A stretch of 64,000 nt of DNA from an uncultured Sphingomonadaceae bacterium (GCA_938050045.1 CALLJS010000005.1:62001-126000); one strand, 5' to 3'. Positions 26,189 to 36,655 are shown, numbered from the stretch's first letter. Translations and numbers: made by a program. The notes: a model not told the origin generated them from the letters alone.

Positions 26189-27089
26189 CAACATGCTTCT
26201 CAATAAAGGTGATGCTATCTTCTAACGCTGGACCATATCCACGAAACGGCCGAGCATAGGCCATAATGATTCCATAATGATCCATATTAGGATATTCGAT
26301 AATTTCCACCTCTCCGTTCACATCATTAATAGCGGCTGTTAATTTTTGGCCATTGCGCGGTAATACGGTTGTATCATCCGTCCCCGTTAGCAAGAGCATG
26401 GGGGCGGCATCGCCTCTTGCATAAGTGATAGGTTGTGTTTCCTCGGGTTTGGGCCACCCACCAAGCGCAACCTTTGCCGCCTCGCTGTCAAAGGGAAGAA
26501 AATCATAAGGGCCAGCCAGACCAATAATCCCCCTAATTTTTGTAGGATCGCTGTTCAATGCGTTGAGATATTTGGGATTAAGACCAATGAGCATCATCAA
26601 ATGCGCCCCTGCGCTATGCCCCATGATGAAAATATTATTGGCATCGCCTCCATAGCGCGCGATATTTTTTTCTGTCCAGACAAAGGCGCGGGCTGCATCC
26701 GCAACAAATGATGGGAAAATATGATCTGGTATTTTCCGATAATCGGCAATCACCGTTACATAGCCGCGCTTTGCCAAAGCTCGCCCTAAATAGGCATATC
26801 CCGCTCTTTCACCATCGCGCCAAGAGCCGCCATGATAAAATATCACAACGGGTGATTTACCATCCTCTGCTTGGGCATTCTCGCCTTTTTGTTCGGGCCA
26901 ATATACGTCCAATTTTTGCTTTTCATCATCGCCAAAAGCAATATCTTTATGAGCATAAGCAAATTGGCGTTCACCTATGAGATAGGCTTTATCTGCAAAA
27001 TTGAGCTTTTGCGGGCCGCTTAATCCGTTAAACCAAAGTATGAAACCAATGATAAGGGCCAAAATGGCTATGATAATATATTTTGTCAT
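26178..27089 (-). CDS. Membrane-anchored alpha/beta hydrolase (carboxylesterase-like)
   Basis: The 303-residue protein begins with a membrane anchor (residues 2-22) and continues with a BD-FAE/kynurenine formamidase-like hydrolase: oxyanion motif FYHGGSWRDGERAGY, nucleophile Ser in IMGHSAGAHLMM, acid in TGTDDTTVLPRNG and His in NMDHYGI. All catalytic residues are present, in contrast to the hydrolase-like protein at 22.1 kb. It likely cleaves small esters at the periplasmic face. It overlaps the downstream nucleotidyltransferase gene. Confidence 0.85.
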   Translation of the reverse strand: MTKYIIIAILALIIGFILWFNGLSGPQKLNFADKAYLIGERQFAYAHKDIAFGDDEKQKLDVYWPEQKGENAQAEDGKSPVVIFYHGGSWRDGERAGYAYLGRALAKRGYVTVIADYRKIPDHIFPSFVADAARAFVWTEKNIARYGGDANNIFIMGHSAGAHLMMLIGLNPKYLNALNSDPTKIRGIIGLAGPYDFLPFDSEAAKVALGGWPKPEETQPITYARGDAAPMLLLTGTDDTTVLPRNGQKLTAAINDVNGEVEIIEYPNMDHYGIIMAYARPFRGYGPALEDSITFIEKHVDAG

Positions 27090-27212
27090 GACTGCTTATT
27101 GCCTTAAATTAATAGGATGGGCAATAGTCCGCTAGCCCGCAATTAATTTAATGTTTATCTGGCTTTAATCATATTATGGCATAGGTTAGAGCCGCTGCAA
27201 CAGGGATGGAAT

Positions 27213-29147
27213 ATGGCTTCGGCTTTCGCATATCGAAAAGAGATTGATGGACTAAGGGCGCTTGCGGTCCTGCCTGTCATTTTATTCCACGCTGGTTTTG
27301 AGGTTTTTTCTGGCGGCTTTGTTGGCGTTGATATATTTTTTGTGATTTCTGGCTATTTGATAACATCGATAATTCTGAGCGAAATGCAGGATCAAAATTT
27401 TTCTTTGCTCAAATTTTATGAACGGCGCGCGCGGCGTATCTTGCCTGCATTGTGCACGGTAATATTATGGACTGCAGTGGCCGCTTATTTTATCATGCTA
27501 GAAGAGCAATGGCGCGACTTTTTGCAAAGCGGAATATCGGTTATATTTTTCGCCTCTAATATTTTCTTTTGGCTGGAAGATGACTATTTCGCCGCTGTTT
27601 CAGAAGAAAAACCGCTGCTGCATAGCTGGAGTTTAGCAGTAGAAGAGCAATATTATATATTCTTCCCCATCATGATAATGGCATTATGGCGATTTGGCCG
27701 TAATCCCATGCTCTATAGCATTGGGATTTTGGCTGCGATAAGCTTGATAAGCGCAGAATATGGATCGCGCTATTATCCCAGCGCGAATTTTTATTTATTA
27801 TTCGGCCGTGCTTGGGAAATATTGGCAGGCACTATGGCCGCTTTTTATATGCAAAAGCCAAGGCCGTATGAAAGCAAAGATGATCTGCTTGCTTGGCTTG
27901 GTTTCACATTGCTTTGCATAGCGATTTTCTTATTTGATAAAGAGACGCCTTTCCCCTCTGTTTATGCTGCATTGCCCGTGCTGGGTACATTGATAATCAT
28001 AATCTGCGCGCGCAGCGATAGAGGTCTTGGTAAGCTATTATCTAACCCGCTGTGTGTGGGTATTGGTTTGATTAGCTATAGCCTATATTTATGGCATCAA
28101 CCCGTTTTTGCTTTTGGCCGTTTGTTGGTATTTGAAATGGGCTGGATGTTAAAAATTGGCTTGATAATCTTGTCAATTATCTTAGCAATATTGAGCTATT
28201 ATAGTATTGAAAAACCAGCGCGCTATGCTTGGTTAAAAGATATAAAGCCGCTCAATTTCTTTATAAAGGCCATGATAATTCCGCTTGCTTTAGTTCTGAC
28301 ATTTGGGTTTTTATTATGGACTCAGGCAGGGCCTCTAAATAATGGAAACCACCATCGTTATGCTGGCGAGAATAAGCCGTGGAATTATGCTAATGAGGCT
28401 GGTCATAATAAACGCATAATCCTCTATGGCGACAGCCATGCGCGCCAATATGCCGCTGCAATCGAAAATTATGCCGCCAAAGAAAAATTTGATTTTGAAT
28501 TGATAGCTGGGCCGGCCTGTCTTGCGCTGCCAGATTTGACCAACTATTATAAAGGAGCAATTTCTGCTGATTGCATAAGCCAATTACACATTCTAAAAGA
28601 TAAAATTCATCGATTGGCCAAAGATAAATCAAATGAAAATATCATCATTATAGCGCATCGTTGGGGGCCTTTGCTGTCCAATTTAGAGGGCAAAGTCATA
28701 GGTAAAATTGACAGTAGTTTAAGCAAAGATAATCCGCAAAAGGCGCAAGCCGCTCTATTTGCATCTTTGCGTAAAATGATTGATAGTTTTCCTGCCTCTC
28801 AAAAGCTCATATTTATCGGCAATGTTCCCGCAGTGACGCCATTATCTGAACAGATGGAACAGGGCCCCGCCAGATGCTTGCAATTTATCAATGGGAATTG
28901 CCCCATGAGCTTTGCCCGCGAAAAAGGTGAGTTATTTGGATTTAATCAAGATTTGCGCGCTATGCTCAAGGCTTATCCCAAAGCTTATTTCCTTGATCCT
29001 TATGATAGTTTTTGCGATGATGAGATATGTTATGCAGGGCGCAACGATGAGATATATTATTCGGATGATGCGCATCTAACGGCATCTGCTGCGCATATTT
29101 TCATGGCGCGAGAAACACCAATTTTAGATGCAATAATAGAGAAATAA
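27213..29147 (+). CDS. Acyltransferase-3 / SGNH fusion protein (OafA-like)
   Basis: The 644-residue membrane protein has an N-terminal acyltransferase-3 domain with about ten helices (YRKEIDGLRALAVLPVILFH, FFVISGYLITSIIL, SWSLAVEEQYYIFFP) and a C-terminal periplasmic SGNH hydrolase domain from about residue 390 (ILYGDSHARQY with the Ser, DDAHLTASAAH with the Asp-His). Such fusions acetylate or acylate surface polysaccharides, lipopolysaccharide or peptidoglycan. It is monocistronic: divergent from the esterase and converging on rpsI. GGGATGGA precedes the ATG. Confidence 0.92.
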   Translation: MASAFAYRKEIDGLRALAVLPVILFHAGFEVFSGGFVGVDIFFVISGYLITSIILSEMQDQNFSLLKFYERRARRILPALCTVILWTAVAAYFIMLEEQWRDFLQSGISVIFFASNIFFWLEDDYFAAVSEEKPLLHSWSLAVEEQYYIFFPIMIMALWRFGRNPMLYSIGILAAISLISAEYGSRYYPSANFYLLFGRAWEILAGTMAAFYMQKPRPYESKDDLLAWLGFTLLCIAIFLFDKETPFPSVYAALPVLGTLIIIICARSDRGLGKLLSNPLCVGIGLISYSLYLWHQPVFAFGRLLVFEMGWMLKIGLIILSIILAILSYYSIEKPARYAWLKDIKPLNFFIKAMIIPLALVLTFGFLLWTQAGPLNNGNHHRYAGENKPWNYANEAGHNKRIILYGDSHARQYAAAIENYAAKEKFDFELIAGPACLALPDLTNYYKGAISADCISQLHILKDKIHRLAKDKSNENIIIIAHRWGPLLSNLEGKVIGKIDSSLSKDNPQKAQAALFASLRKMIDSFPASQKLIFIGNVPAVTPLSEQMEQGPARCLQFINGNCPMSFAREKGELFGFNQDLRAMLKAYPKAYFLDPYDSFCDDEICYAGRNDEIYYSDDAHLTASAAHIFMARETPILDAIIEK

Positions 29148-29167
29148 GACCATAAATATTGCGTGCA

Positions 29168-29192
29168 TAAAAAAGGCGACCTTTGGGCCGCC
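29168..29192 (-). terminator. Rho-independent terminator of rplM-rpsI
   Basis: On the minus strand GGCGGCC pairs with GGTCGCC (one G-T pair) around CAAA, followed by a run of seven T. It is 26 bp after the rpsI stop. Confidence 0.9.
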
Positions 29193-29217
29193 TCTCTAAT
29201 TTCGATAATCGCAAAAC

Positions 29218-29730
29218 TTAACGTTTTGAGAATTGGAAGCTGCGACGTGCTTTCGCGCGACCATATTTCTTACGCTCAACAACACGGCTATCGCGTGTCA
29301 GGAAGCCAGCAGCTTTTACCGCGCCGCGTAATTTGGGTTCATAGCGGGTTAATGCTTGTGAAATACCATGTTTTACCGCACCAGCTTGGCCCGATAGACC
29401 GCCGCCTTTTACGGTGGCAACAACATCATATTGGCCCGTACGTTCGGTTAGGTCGAATACTTGGTTGATAACCAAACGCAACGTTGGGCGCGCAAAATAT
29501 TCGGTTTGATCGCGGCCATTGACGATGATAGAGCCTTTGCCAGGTTTTAGCCAAACACGCGCGGTGGCGTCCTTACGGCGGCCAGTAGCATAGGCGCGGC
29601 CAAATTTATCAAGCTCTTGCTCGCGCAATGGAGCAGGCTCTTGGATAGTCTCAGCAGGTGCGATTGTTTCTAAATCAGCCAAAGACGTTTTGGGTTCTTC
29701 TGCGGTATTGGTTTCAGTGGTTTCAGACAT
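29218..29730 (-). CDS. rpsI: 30S ribosomal protein S9
   Basis: The 170-residue protein has the normal S9 domain from about residue 45 ([19 protein letters not shown]) to the basic tail [11 protein letters not shown] that reaches the P-site tRNA. The first 40 residues are an acidic extension ([17 protein letters not shown]) seen in sphingomonad-type S9. It overlaps the last base of rplM, a standard coupled pair, and is followed by a strong terminator. Confidence 0.97.
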   Translation of the reverse strand: MSETTETNTAEEPKTSLADLETIAPAETIQEPAPLREQELDKFGRAYATGRRKDATARVWLKPGKGSIIVNGRDQTEYFARPTLRLVINQVFDLTERTGQYDVVATVKGGGLSGQAGAVKHGISQALTRYEPKLRGAVKAAGFLTRDSRVVERKKYGRAKARRSFQFSKR

Positions 29731-30209
29731 TATGCATCTACCTTATTTTTACGATTTTTAGAGGCAATATCAAGCATGGTTGGTTTTTGACCGTCATGCG
29801 GATGTTCGGTGCCATTATAAAGATGCAAGGCGCGCATTTGATCGCGACCTAATGGGCCACGCGGAACCATACGCTCCACAGCTTTTTCAAGCACACGCTC
29901 TGGGAATTGACCTTCAAGCACTTTTTCTGCTGTTACACCCTTAATGCCGCCTGGATGACCCGTATGGCGATAATATGTTTTTTGTTTCAGCTTATTGCCA
30001 GTAAAACGCACTTTATCAGCATTGATAACGATCACATGATCGCCGCAATCAACATGCGGAGTGTAGCTGGGTTTATGCTTGCCGCGCAAAATATTGGCGA
30101 TAATGGTGGCAACGCGGCCAACAACTAAACCATTGGCATCAATAATGTGCCAGGCTTTTTCGACATCTTGCGGGCGAATCGATTTGGTGGTTTTTGATAG
30201 CGCCTTCAT
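29730..30209 (-). CDS. rplM: 50S ribosomal protein L13
   Basis: The 159-residue protein matches L13: [42 protein letters not shown] and [22 protein letters not shown]. It is the first gene of the two-gene ribosomal operon. A promoter with TTGACT lies about 60 bp upstream. Confidence 0.97.
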   Translation of the reverse strand: MKALSKTTKSIRPQDVEKAWHIIDANGLVVGRVATIIANILRGKHKPSYTPHVDCGDHVIVINADKVRFTGNKLKQKTYYRHTGHPGGIKGVTAEKVLEGQFPERVLEKAVERMVPRGPLGRDQMRALHLYNGTEHPHDGQKPTMLDIASKNRKNKVDA

Positions 30210-30268
30210 GGGTTCAACCTCTTAAAATGAGACTATAATAGAATCGCTCGGATGAGCAGTGATGCGCG

Positions 30269-30297
30269 CTATTGAGGTTTTTTATGCGCTAAGTCAA
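30269..30297 (-). promoter_or_regulatory. Sigma70-type promoter for rplM-rpsI
   Basis: On the minus strand TTGACT (30297-30292) is followed after 17 bp by CAATAG (30274-30269). A transcript would begin near 30262, about 50 nt before the rplM ATG. Confidence 0.5.
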
Positions 30298-30377
30298 GCT
30301 GTAAAGGCTTTTTCAGGAAGGTAAAATAATACCACTTGCTTTGGTGGCGCAAAAATTTGATTAAGCCCGATATTATT

Positions 30378-31154
30378 TCATGGTAATTTCACCTCTATTT
30401 CGGTCACTATTTTGCGCTTCTTATCTCCTTGGGATTGATTGATACGTGTTAATTTATGCACGAGCCCTGTCTGATGGGAGACATAAAAATCGCTAGTTTC
30501 AGCAATTAAACCATTTTGGCGATCGTGGCTTTGCGTGACTTTAACCAACATTTCATCTGCATCATTAGTGGGGATTATTTTACCAATAAAAGAGAGTAAT
30601 AAAGCCATATCTTGGGACAGAATGGCAGTGCGGCTGCGCGGTGGGATATTTTGAATAGCATCCACTAATTTTTTATCTTCTATGCGCTGCGCTTGAGACC
30701 TTGCTTCAGCATTTTGGATGATTTTATCAATCGAAGCCATCATGCCTATCCATATTTTGTCGCTATTATGCAAAGTCAATCTTTCATTAGCTTCATCATA
30801 TGAATATTGACTGATACTACCAACAGTAGGATGGGCATTTGCCAATAGCCCGATAATCTTTGAATCGCCCTCTATTTTTATATCAATAATTTCGACACTG
30901 ATGTCATAGCCTATGAACATATCGTCACTGCGAGGCTTGAAAACCATATCTTTCACTAAGTGCAGCGCAAACTGCTTGTCACCAATATGATGTATTTGTG
31001 TTTTGTTTAGACGCAGAGGCACATTAATGGGCGGCGATAGACCGACTTTTTGAGATTGAGCCTCTTTGGTTTCTATCGTATCGGTGCTTGAAATTGGCTG
31101 TGCTATTAAGAGCGATGGTGCTAGTAATAGAGATAGAGAGCATAAAAGCGTCAT
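30378..31154 (-). CDS. Exported protein of unknown function after heme A synthase gene
   Basis: The 258-residue protein starts with a signal peptide (MTLLCSLSLLLAPSLLIAQP). The rest is a beta-rich domain with no cysteines or known motif that I recognise; it may bind ligand or form an outer-membrane-associated fold. The start is the ATG in the ATGA overlap with ctaA; the longer frame to 31430 runs antisense-like through ctaA and is not real. Translational coupling suggests a link to ctaA expression, though no cytochrome oxidase role is seen. Confidence 0.75.
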   Translation of the reverse strand: MTLLCSLSLLLAPSLLIAQPISSTDTIETKEAQSQKVGLSPPINVPLRLNKTQIHHIGDKQFALHLVKDMVFKPRSDDMFIGYDISVEIIDIKIEGDSKIIGLLANAHPTVGSISQYSYDEANERLTLHNSDKIWIGMMASIDKIIQNAEARSQAQRIEDKKLVDAIQNIPPRSRTAILSQDMALLLSFIGKIIPTNDADEMLVKVTQSHDRQNGLIAETSDFYVSHQTGLVHKLTRINQSQGDKKRKIVTEIEVKLP

Positions 31155-32215
31155 GGCCTGAGCGTCTTTCGACTGTTTTGTAGCCCGATATGGTGAAAAC
31201 CCCATGTTACCGATGCAACGACCAACGCCCCTACAGCTTGATGCAGCACCGCCAGAGCAAAATTCATCCCGCTCATAACCGTGGCAATGCCCAGCAATAT
31301 TTGTATACCCAAAGCACTGTGAATTGCGAGAGAAATATGCCGCGCACCCGTAGCTTTCACGCGGCGGGCCAGCACCACCAATGCTATAACCAAAACCCAA
31401 GCCCACCAACGATGCGCAAAATGCAGCCAAAAAGGATCATTGCCAAGCATGGACAAAAAACCATTGCTGCTATCGATACCATCTGGAATGAATCTATCGT
31501 TCATGAGCGGCCAATCAGAGGCAACATAGCCTGCGCGTAATCCAGCCACATAAGCACCCAATAAGAGTTGGATAAATAATATGGCGGTAATGAGTTTGCA
31601 GAAACGGGGGAAAGAAGCGGGCTTTTCTGTGCGGTATAATGATCGTAAATCCAATGCCGTCCAGATAAGCCCTGCCATTATGAACAGAGCCGTTAATAAA
31701 TGAACGGCTAGACGATAATGGCTAACATCGGTGCGCATAGACAGGCCAGATGCAACCATCCACCACCCGATAGTGGCTTGTAAAGCACCCAGTGCCAATA
31801 GAGCCAATAGCCGTGGCTTATATCCTTGCGGGATGCTATTTTTCATCCAAAACCAGAATAATGGAACGGCAAAAGCCAAACCAATGAAACGGCCCAATTG
31901 GCGATGCGCCCATTCCCAAAAATAGATAAATTTGAAATCATCCATGGCCATGCCTTTGTTGATTTGCTGATATTCTGGGATTTGTTTATATTTCTCAAAT
32001 TCGCTAGCCCAATCGGCTTCATTTAGCGGCGGCAAAGCCCCTGTAATCGGTTTCCATTCGGTTATGCTAAGCCCCGATTCGGTCAGGCGCGTTATGCCGC
32101 CAACGACCACCATTAAAAATACCAAAACAGCAACCGCCAACAGCCAATTTGCAATAGCAATAGGGCGCGTCAGCGATGGGGTATTTGCAGTATCAATATT
32201 GGCTGAAACACTCAT
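31151..32215 (-). CDS. ctaA: Heme A synthase, alphaproteobacterial COX15 type
   Basis: The 354-residue membrane protein has eight predicted helices and the conserved histidines of COX15/CtaA in WAHRQLGRFIG, HYRLAVHL, HFAHRWWAW and LHQAVGAL. It oxidises the C8 methyl of heme O to a formyl group, making heme A for aa3-type oxidase. The segment VGGITRLTESGLSITEWKP is a family signature. It is the first gene of a unit with the exported protein that overlaps its stop. Confidence 0.93.
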   Translation of the reverse strand: MSVSANIDTANTPSLTRPIAIANWLLAVAVLVFLMVVVGGITRLTESGLSITEWKPITGALPPLNEADWASEFEKYKQIPEYQQINKGMAMDDFKFIYFWEWAHRQLGRFIGLAFAVPLFWFWMKNSIPQGYKPRLLALLALGALQATIGWWMVASGLSMRTDVSHYRLAVHLLTALFIMAGLIWTALDLRSLYRTEKPASFPRFCKLITAILFIQLLLGAYVAGLRAGYVASDWPLMNDRFIPDGIDSSNGFLSMLGNDPFWLHFAHRWWAWVLVIALVVLARRVKATGARHISLAIHSALGIQILLGIATVMSGMNFALAVLHQAVGALVVASVTWGFHHIGLQNSRKTLRP

Positions 32216-32356
32216 ACAAACGCTATGGCAATCTTAAATATGAGATGCAAGCATATCTCCATGGAATCGGTGAGATAATTTTTGCTCTATTATGATTGCA
32301 TATTCTATCTGAATTTTTGCATTGTCAATGAAGCATGCGATAACCCACCGGCAAAA

Positions 32357-33244
32357 TTATATACCATCAAGGCCTTTGCTGACGAGAATATTTACAGCAA
32401 CACGCCGGTTTTGCGCTTTGCCCTCTGGCGTATCATTATCGGCTATCGGGTCTGCTTTTGCCATGCCTGTTGGGGTTAGCATACGATAGGGTTTCCACCC
32501 GCAAGCTTGCTGCAAATAATTGACAACATTAGCGGCTCTTTTTTCACTAAGCCTTTGATTTAGCTCTTGAGAGCCCGTTGAGTCTGTATATCCTACAACA
32601 AGCAATAATGCATTATCGGTTGCCTCGGCTTGGGATGCCGTTTCGCACAAAGCAGATTTATCTTGAAAGGAAAGTATAGCTTTACCCGTATCAAAATTCA
32701 CATTGGTTGTTGATTTTATATTATATTTATCAATATCACTAACGCGAGAGCGCAGCGCATCAGTAGCTGCGGTTTGCTCTGCAAAACCCTGAGCAGTGCC
32801 AGTATGGATCATATTCGCGATTCTTAAATCTTTGTTTTTGAATTTAATCTGGCTGGCAAATAAATCATCATTTGATTGCAGTGTTTTAACCGTAACTGGC
32901 AGGCCTGTTAATAGAGCATCTTCGGGGAGTGTATTGCTGTTAAGACCTAAAAAACCCTTGCTCACTTTTACTTTAGTGCTTGCATTAACTGCAATGGTTG
33001 TTCGGGTGCCATCATCCGATATGACTTGAAACTTATTGCCTTTTTGGGTCGAGATTATGCCTTTAATTTCTGGCCCTTCGATCGCATTATCATCGGTTAT
33101 ATTACTATTAAGATCAGGATTTTTCTGGCCATTTACTATCACAGCCTCTGCTCTATCCTCTTGGGCAAATATATCATTTTGCGCCATGATCGCGATGGAT
33201 GACAGCATGATAGTGATTTTTATATTCTTGGAAAAATTATTCAT
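32357..33244 (-). CDS. OmpA-family cell-envelope protein
   Basis: The 295-residue protein has a signal peptide (about 1-28, ending in DIFAQ), a beta-rich middle with KFQVISDDGTRTTIAV, and a C-terminal OmpA/MotB peptidoglycan-binding domain (about 180-290) with VVGYTDSTGSQELNQRLSEKRA and NRRVAVNI. Asp and Arg of the diaminopimelate-binding site are present. It likely anchors the outer membrane or an envelope complex to peptidoglycan. The N-terminal region is not a transmembrane barrel as in classical OmpA. It is alone on its strand. Confidence 0.85.
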   Translation of the reverse strand: MNNFSKNIKITIMLSSIAIMAQNDIFAQEDRAEAVIVNGQKNPDLNSNITDDNAIEGPEIKGIISTQKGNKFQVISDDGTRTTIAVNASTKVKVSKGFLGLNSNTLPEDALLTGLPVTVKTLQSNDDLFASQIKFKNKDLRIANMIHTGTAQGFAEQTAATDALRSRVSDIDKYNIKSTTNVNFDTGKAILSFQDKSALCETASQAEATDNALLLVVGYTDSTGSQELNQRLSEKRAANVVNYLQQACGWKPYRMLTPTGMAKADPIADNDTPEGKAQNRRVAVNILVSKGLDGI

Positions 33245-33634
33245 TATTTCGCTCCTTAAAAGAATATGATCGGCCCTGCCCGTTCATAATTTCTGACAGA
33301 CCAATGAGCGGTTTGCCAGACTATAAGAAGCCCCCAGCAGGCATGATTGTATACTTGAAAAATGACATTTATAATAAAACAACTTTTGTCAGATGAATAT
33401 AATAATATGTACCCTGAACATCATAATAAGAGTATGTTTTATTATCATAAATTTGACCTGATATTAGACCAAATAGAGAGGCATTTTGGGCATATTATCC
33501 ATGCAGTGAATGAAATAATCCTGCGAGCGTCTCAAAAAAAATACAATTTTTAACGGAATATCATCAATGATATGTTGTAACGTGAAGCAAGTTACCCTAT
33601 GTAGGTCGTACTGGAAATATAAAGATTCGTAAAA
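33245..33634. other. 390-bp intergenic region, no supported gene
   Basis: The stretch is A+T-rich and lies between divergent ompA-like and merC genes. A 63-codon frame at 33362-33553 has no ribosome binding site and a composition unlike neighbouring proteins, so I do not call it. An inverted repeat GTAAC-N9-GTTAC lies at 33577-33595. Confidence 0.6.
33577..33595. promoter_or_regulatory. Inverted repeat GTAAC-N9-GTTAC upstream of merC-zur
   Basis: Two perfect 5-bp arms 40 bp before the merC start. As Zur regulators often control their own locus, this is a possible Zur or other operator; it does not match a textbook Zur box closely. Confidence 0.25.
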
Positions 33635-34012
33635 ATGTTAGCAAAGCTAGAAAATTGGTCCGCAAAAGGACATTTTGATAGCCTCGGTTTGGGGCTGGCT
33701 GGCTTATGTCTTATCCATTGCCTTGCTAGTGCTGTTATCATTACCCTATTAGCATCAGCAGGCGGCATATTATTGCATCCCGCAGTGCATGAGATTGGCA
33801 TATTATTCGCCCTATTATTTGGCGGTCTTGCTTTGATTAGCGGTTTTTATCGCCACGGCTTCATCTTACCTCTCGCGATTGGTTCTGTTGGACTTGGCAT
33901 GATGCTGGGTGCATTGACTTTGCCGCATGGGGGTGGCGAGATATTATATACTATCATGGGGCTTGCGGTGCTGGCTTTGGGCCATGATCTTAATTATCGC
34001 GCCATGCATTAA
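33635..34012 (+). CDS. MerC-domain membrane protein
   Basis: The 125-residue protein has four predicted membrane helices and the MerC signature with two cysteines in LAGLCLIHCLAS (Cys24 and Cys28). MerC moves mercuric ion inward in mercury operons; MerC-domain proteins next to Zur are thought to handle other metals, perhaps zinc. No mer genes are here, so mercury is unlikely. The start is the first ATG of the hydrophobic protein with only a weak ribosome binding site. The zur gene follows 101 bp downstream. Confidence 0.85.
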   Translation: MLAKLENWSAKGHFDSLGLGLAGLCLIHCLASAVIITLLASAGGILLHPAVHEIGILFALLFGGLALISGFYRHGFILPLAIGSVGLGMMLGALTLPHGGGEILYTIMGLAVLALGHDLNYRAMH

Positions 34013-34113
34013 CCCGCGCATTTCTCATGATAGATCTATGAGCCCAATAAGCGTCAAGGGCACTGCGCTCATATCAGCTTGCTCTGTGCAAAAAAAAGCC
34101 GTAAACACTGCTT

Positions 34114-34581
34114 ATGGTTCATTCACATAAACATGACGAACATGCTGGCGATGCTCTAACGGATGCAGCGAAGCAGCAATTATCGCTATCTGGCGAACAA
34201 TGGACACAGATGCGCGAGGACATATTCACCGTTTTGGCGGATTTCAAAAAGCCAGCATCGGCCTATGATATAGCCGATATTGTGTCGCAAAAACGCGGCA
34301 AACGTGTGGCGCCAAATAGCGTTTATCGTATATTGGATTTGTTCGTGGATACCAATCTGGCGCGCAAGGTAGAGAGTAGCAATGGATATTTGGCCAATAG
34401 CCATCCTGCTTGTATGCATGATTGCATCTTTTTAATTTGTGATAATTGCGGATGCGCTGTCCATTTGGACGATGATGCCTTGACCAAAAATGTGCGTAGT
34501 GCGGCTGAAAATGCGGGTTTTGCAAATGTACGTCCAGTGATAGAAGTACGCGGGATTTGCTCCGATTGCGATAAAAATTAG
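34114..34581 (+). CDS. zur: Zur/Fur-family metal-responsive transcriptional repressor
   Basis: The 155-residue protein has a winged-helix domain (about 30-95, with RVAPNSVYRILDLFVDTNLARKV) and a metal-binding dimer domain with CDNCG (Cys near 110 and 113) and a final CSDC pair. The cysteine pattern is the structural zinc site of Fur proteins; the His-rich N-terminus HSHKHDEH is extra. As a MerC-domain transporter precedes it, zinc is the likely ligand. No good ribosome binding site precedes the ATG. A Fur assignment remains possible but less likely. Confidence 0.82.
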   Translation: MVHSHKHDEHAGDALTDAAKQQLSLSGEQWTQMREDIFTVLADFKKPASAYDIADIVSQKRGKRVAPNSVYRILDLFVDTNLARKVESSNGYLANSHPACMHDCIFLICDNCGCAVHLDDDALTKNVRSAAENAGFANVRPVIEVRGICSDCDKN

Positions 34582-34680
34582 GATGACGATAGTTCATCTT
34601 GCTTTCATAAACGGATGTTAATTAATCATTATCGCTAATATTGCTTTGTAACTATGTGCTAAATAAGCTTAAGAGAATAT

Positions 34681-36612
34681 ATGACGAATAGCCAAAACCC
34701 AGCGACTCCATTGCTAGATCAAGTGCACTATCCTAGTGATTTACGCAAATTACCATCCGATGCGTTGCCAACATTAGCCGCAGAATTGCGAGCAGAATTG
34801 ATTGATGCGGTTTCGGTAACGGGCGGGCATTTAGGTGCAGGGCTTGGTGTGGTGGAACTGACGACCGCGATTCACTATGTATTTAATACGCCCGAAGACC
34901 GGCTGATTTTTGATGTAGGACATCAATGCTATCCCCATAAAATTCTTACTGGACGCCGCGATCAGATTCGCACTTTGCGCAAAGGCGGTGGTTTGTCTGG
35001 CTTTACCAAAAGAAGCGAGAGCGGATATGATCCTTTCGGTGCAGCGCACAGCTCCACCTCTATTTCGGCGGCATTGGGATTTGCTGTCGCCAATAAAATT
35101 GCTGGCAAAGAGGGCAAAGCGATTGCCGTCATTGGCGATGGTGCTATGAGCGCGGGTATGGCCTATGAAGCGATGAACAACGCCGAATCGGCGGGCAATC
35201 GATTGGTAGTCATCTTGAATGATAATGACATGTCTATCGCGCCTCCCGTTGGCGGATTATCGGGTTATTTGGCGCGTTTAGTGTCTTCATCCGAATATTT
35301 AGGCCTTCGTAAATTAGCCAGCAAAGTTACCGCAAAATTATCGCGGCGTATGCATAGTGCAGCAGAGCGCGCCGAGGGATATGCGCGCGGTATGGCTATG
35401 GGCGGCACATTGTTCGAAGAATTGGGCTTTTATTATGTTGGGCCGATTGATGGGCATGATATAGAGCAACTTATTCCCATATTGGAAAATGTGCGCGATA
35501 ATGCACAAGGCCCCGTGCTCATCCATTGTGTTACCAAAAAAGGCAAAGGCTATGCTCCTGCTGAGGCTTCGGCTGATAAATATCATGGCGTAGCTAAATT
35601 TGACGTGGTGACGGGCAAACAGGATAAAGGCCCTGGCGGCGGCCCGCCTGCCTATCAAAACATCTTTGGTGAAACCTTGGCAAAACTTGCCGAAAAAGAC
35701 CCAAAAATTTGCGCTATTACAGCGGCGATGCCCTCGGGTACGGGCGTTGATAAATTTGCCGCAGCACATCCCGATAAAAGCTTTGACGTTGGCATTGCCG
35801 AACAACATGCCGTCACCTTTGCCGCTGGCTTAGCAGCGCAAGGGATGCGCCCATTTTGTGCGATTTACTCAACATTCCTCCAGCGCGCCTATGACCAAGT
35901 GGTGCATGATGTCGCGATCCAAAATCTGCCCGTGCGTTTTGCGATTGACCGCGCAGGTTTGGTTGGTGCAGATGGCGCGACGCATGCGGGCAGCTTTGAT
36001 ATTACCTATTTGGCGACATTGCCCAATTTTGTGGTCATGGCACCCAGCGATGAAGCCGAATTGGTTCATATGACCTACACCGCTGCTCAGCATGATAGCG
36101 GGCCAATCGCGCTGCGCTATCCGCGCGGCGGCGGTACAGGTATCGCGTTACCAGATGCTCCAGAAGTTCTGGAGATCGGCAAAGGCCGCATCGTCCGAGA
36201 GGGCAAGAAAGTGGCTATATTGTCGCTGGGTACACGCCTTGCTGAGGCGCAAAAAGCGGCGGATATTTTAGACAGCAAAGGCCTATCTACCAGCGTTGCG
36301 GATCTCAGGTTTGCTAAGCCTTTGGACGAAGATTTGATTGCCAAATTAATGACGACGCATGAAGTGGTTTTGACCATTGAAGAGGCAGCGATAGGCGGCT
36401 TGGGTGCGCATATCTTAACGATGGCATCGGATAGAGGTTTGCTCGATGCGGGCCTTAAAATCCGTACATTACGCCTCCCTGATATATTCCAAGATCAAGA
36501 TAGTCCCGACAAACAATATGCGCAAGCTGGCCTCGATGCGGATGGCATTGTGAATAGCGCTTTGGCAGCCCTGCGCCATAATAGCGCAGGGGTTAAGGAT
36601 GCTATTGCATAA
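34681..36612 (+). CDS. dxs: 1-deoxy-D-xylulose-5-phosphate synthase
   Basis: The 643-residue thiamine diphosphate enzyme has [31 protein letters not shown], the GDG-N metal site ([20 protein letters not shown]...LNDNDMSI) and the pyrimidine-binding [15 protein letters not shown] with the catalytic Glu. It joins pyruvate and glyceraldehyde 3-phosphate in the first step of the methylerythritol phosphate pathway to isoprenoids, and feeds thiamine and pyridoxal synthesis. It is monocistronic, with ubiA for ubiquinone elsewhere in the window as a user of isoprenoid. Confidence 0.96.
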   Translation: MTNSQNPATPLLDQVHYPSDLRKLPSDALPTLAAELRAELIDAVSVTGGHLGAGLGVVELTTAIHYVFNTPEDRLIFDVGHQCYPHKILTGRRDQIRTLRKGGGLSGFTKRSESGYDPFGAAHSSTSISAALGFAVANKIAGKEGKAIAVIGDGAMSAGMAYEAMNNAESAGNRLVVILNDNDMSIAPPVGGLSGYLARLVSSSEYLGLRKLASKVTAKLSRRMHSAAERAEGYARGMAMGGTLFEELGFYYVGPIDGHDIEQLIPILENVRDNAQGPVLIHCVTKKGKGYAPAEASADKYHGVAKFDVVTGKQDKGPGGGPPAYQNIFGETLAKLAEKDPKICAITAAMPSGTGVDKFAAAHPDKSFDVGIAEQHAVTFAAGLAAQGMRPFCAIYSTFLQRAYDQVVHDVAIQNLPVRFAIDRAGLVGADGATHAGSFDITYLATLPNFVVMAPSDEAELVHMTYTAAQHDSGPIALRYPRGGGTGIALPDAPEVLEIGKGRIVREGKKVAILSLGTRLAEAQKAADILDSKGLSTSVADLRFAKPLDEDLIAKLMTTHEVVLTIEEAAIGGLGAHILTMASDRGLLDAGLKIRTLRLPDIFQDQDSPDKQYAQAGLDADGIVNSALAALRHNSAGVKDAIA

Positions 36613-36655
36613 GCCTTGAGAGTAAGAATGGATGGTTCGATCTGATAAATAAGTC

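Noticed and set aside
30378-31430. 350-codon frame including the end of ctaA
   Set aside because: The first 92 codons lie inside ctaA in another frame; the true start is the ATG at 31154 in the ATGA overlap, followed by a signal peptide.
33362-33553. 63-codon ORF upstream of merC
   Set aside because: No ribosome binding site, odd composition and no recognisable fold; lies in an A+T-rich intergenic region.
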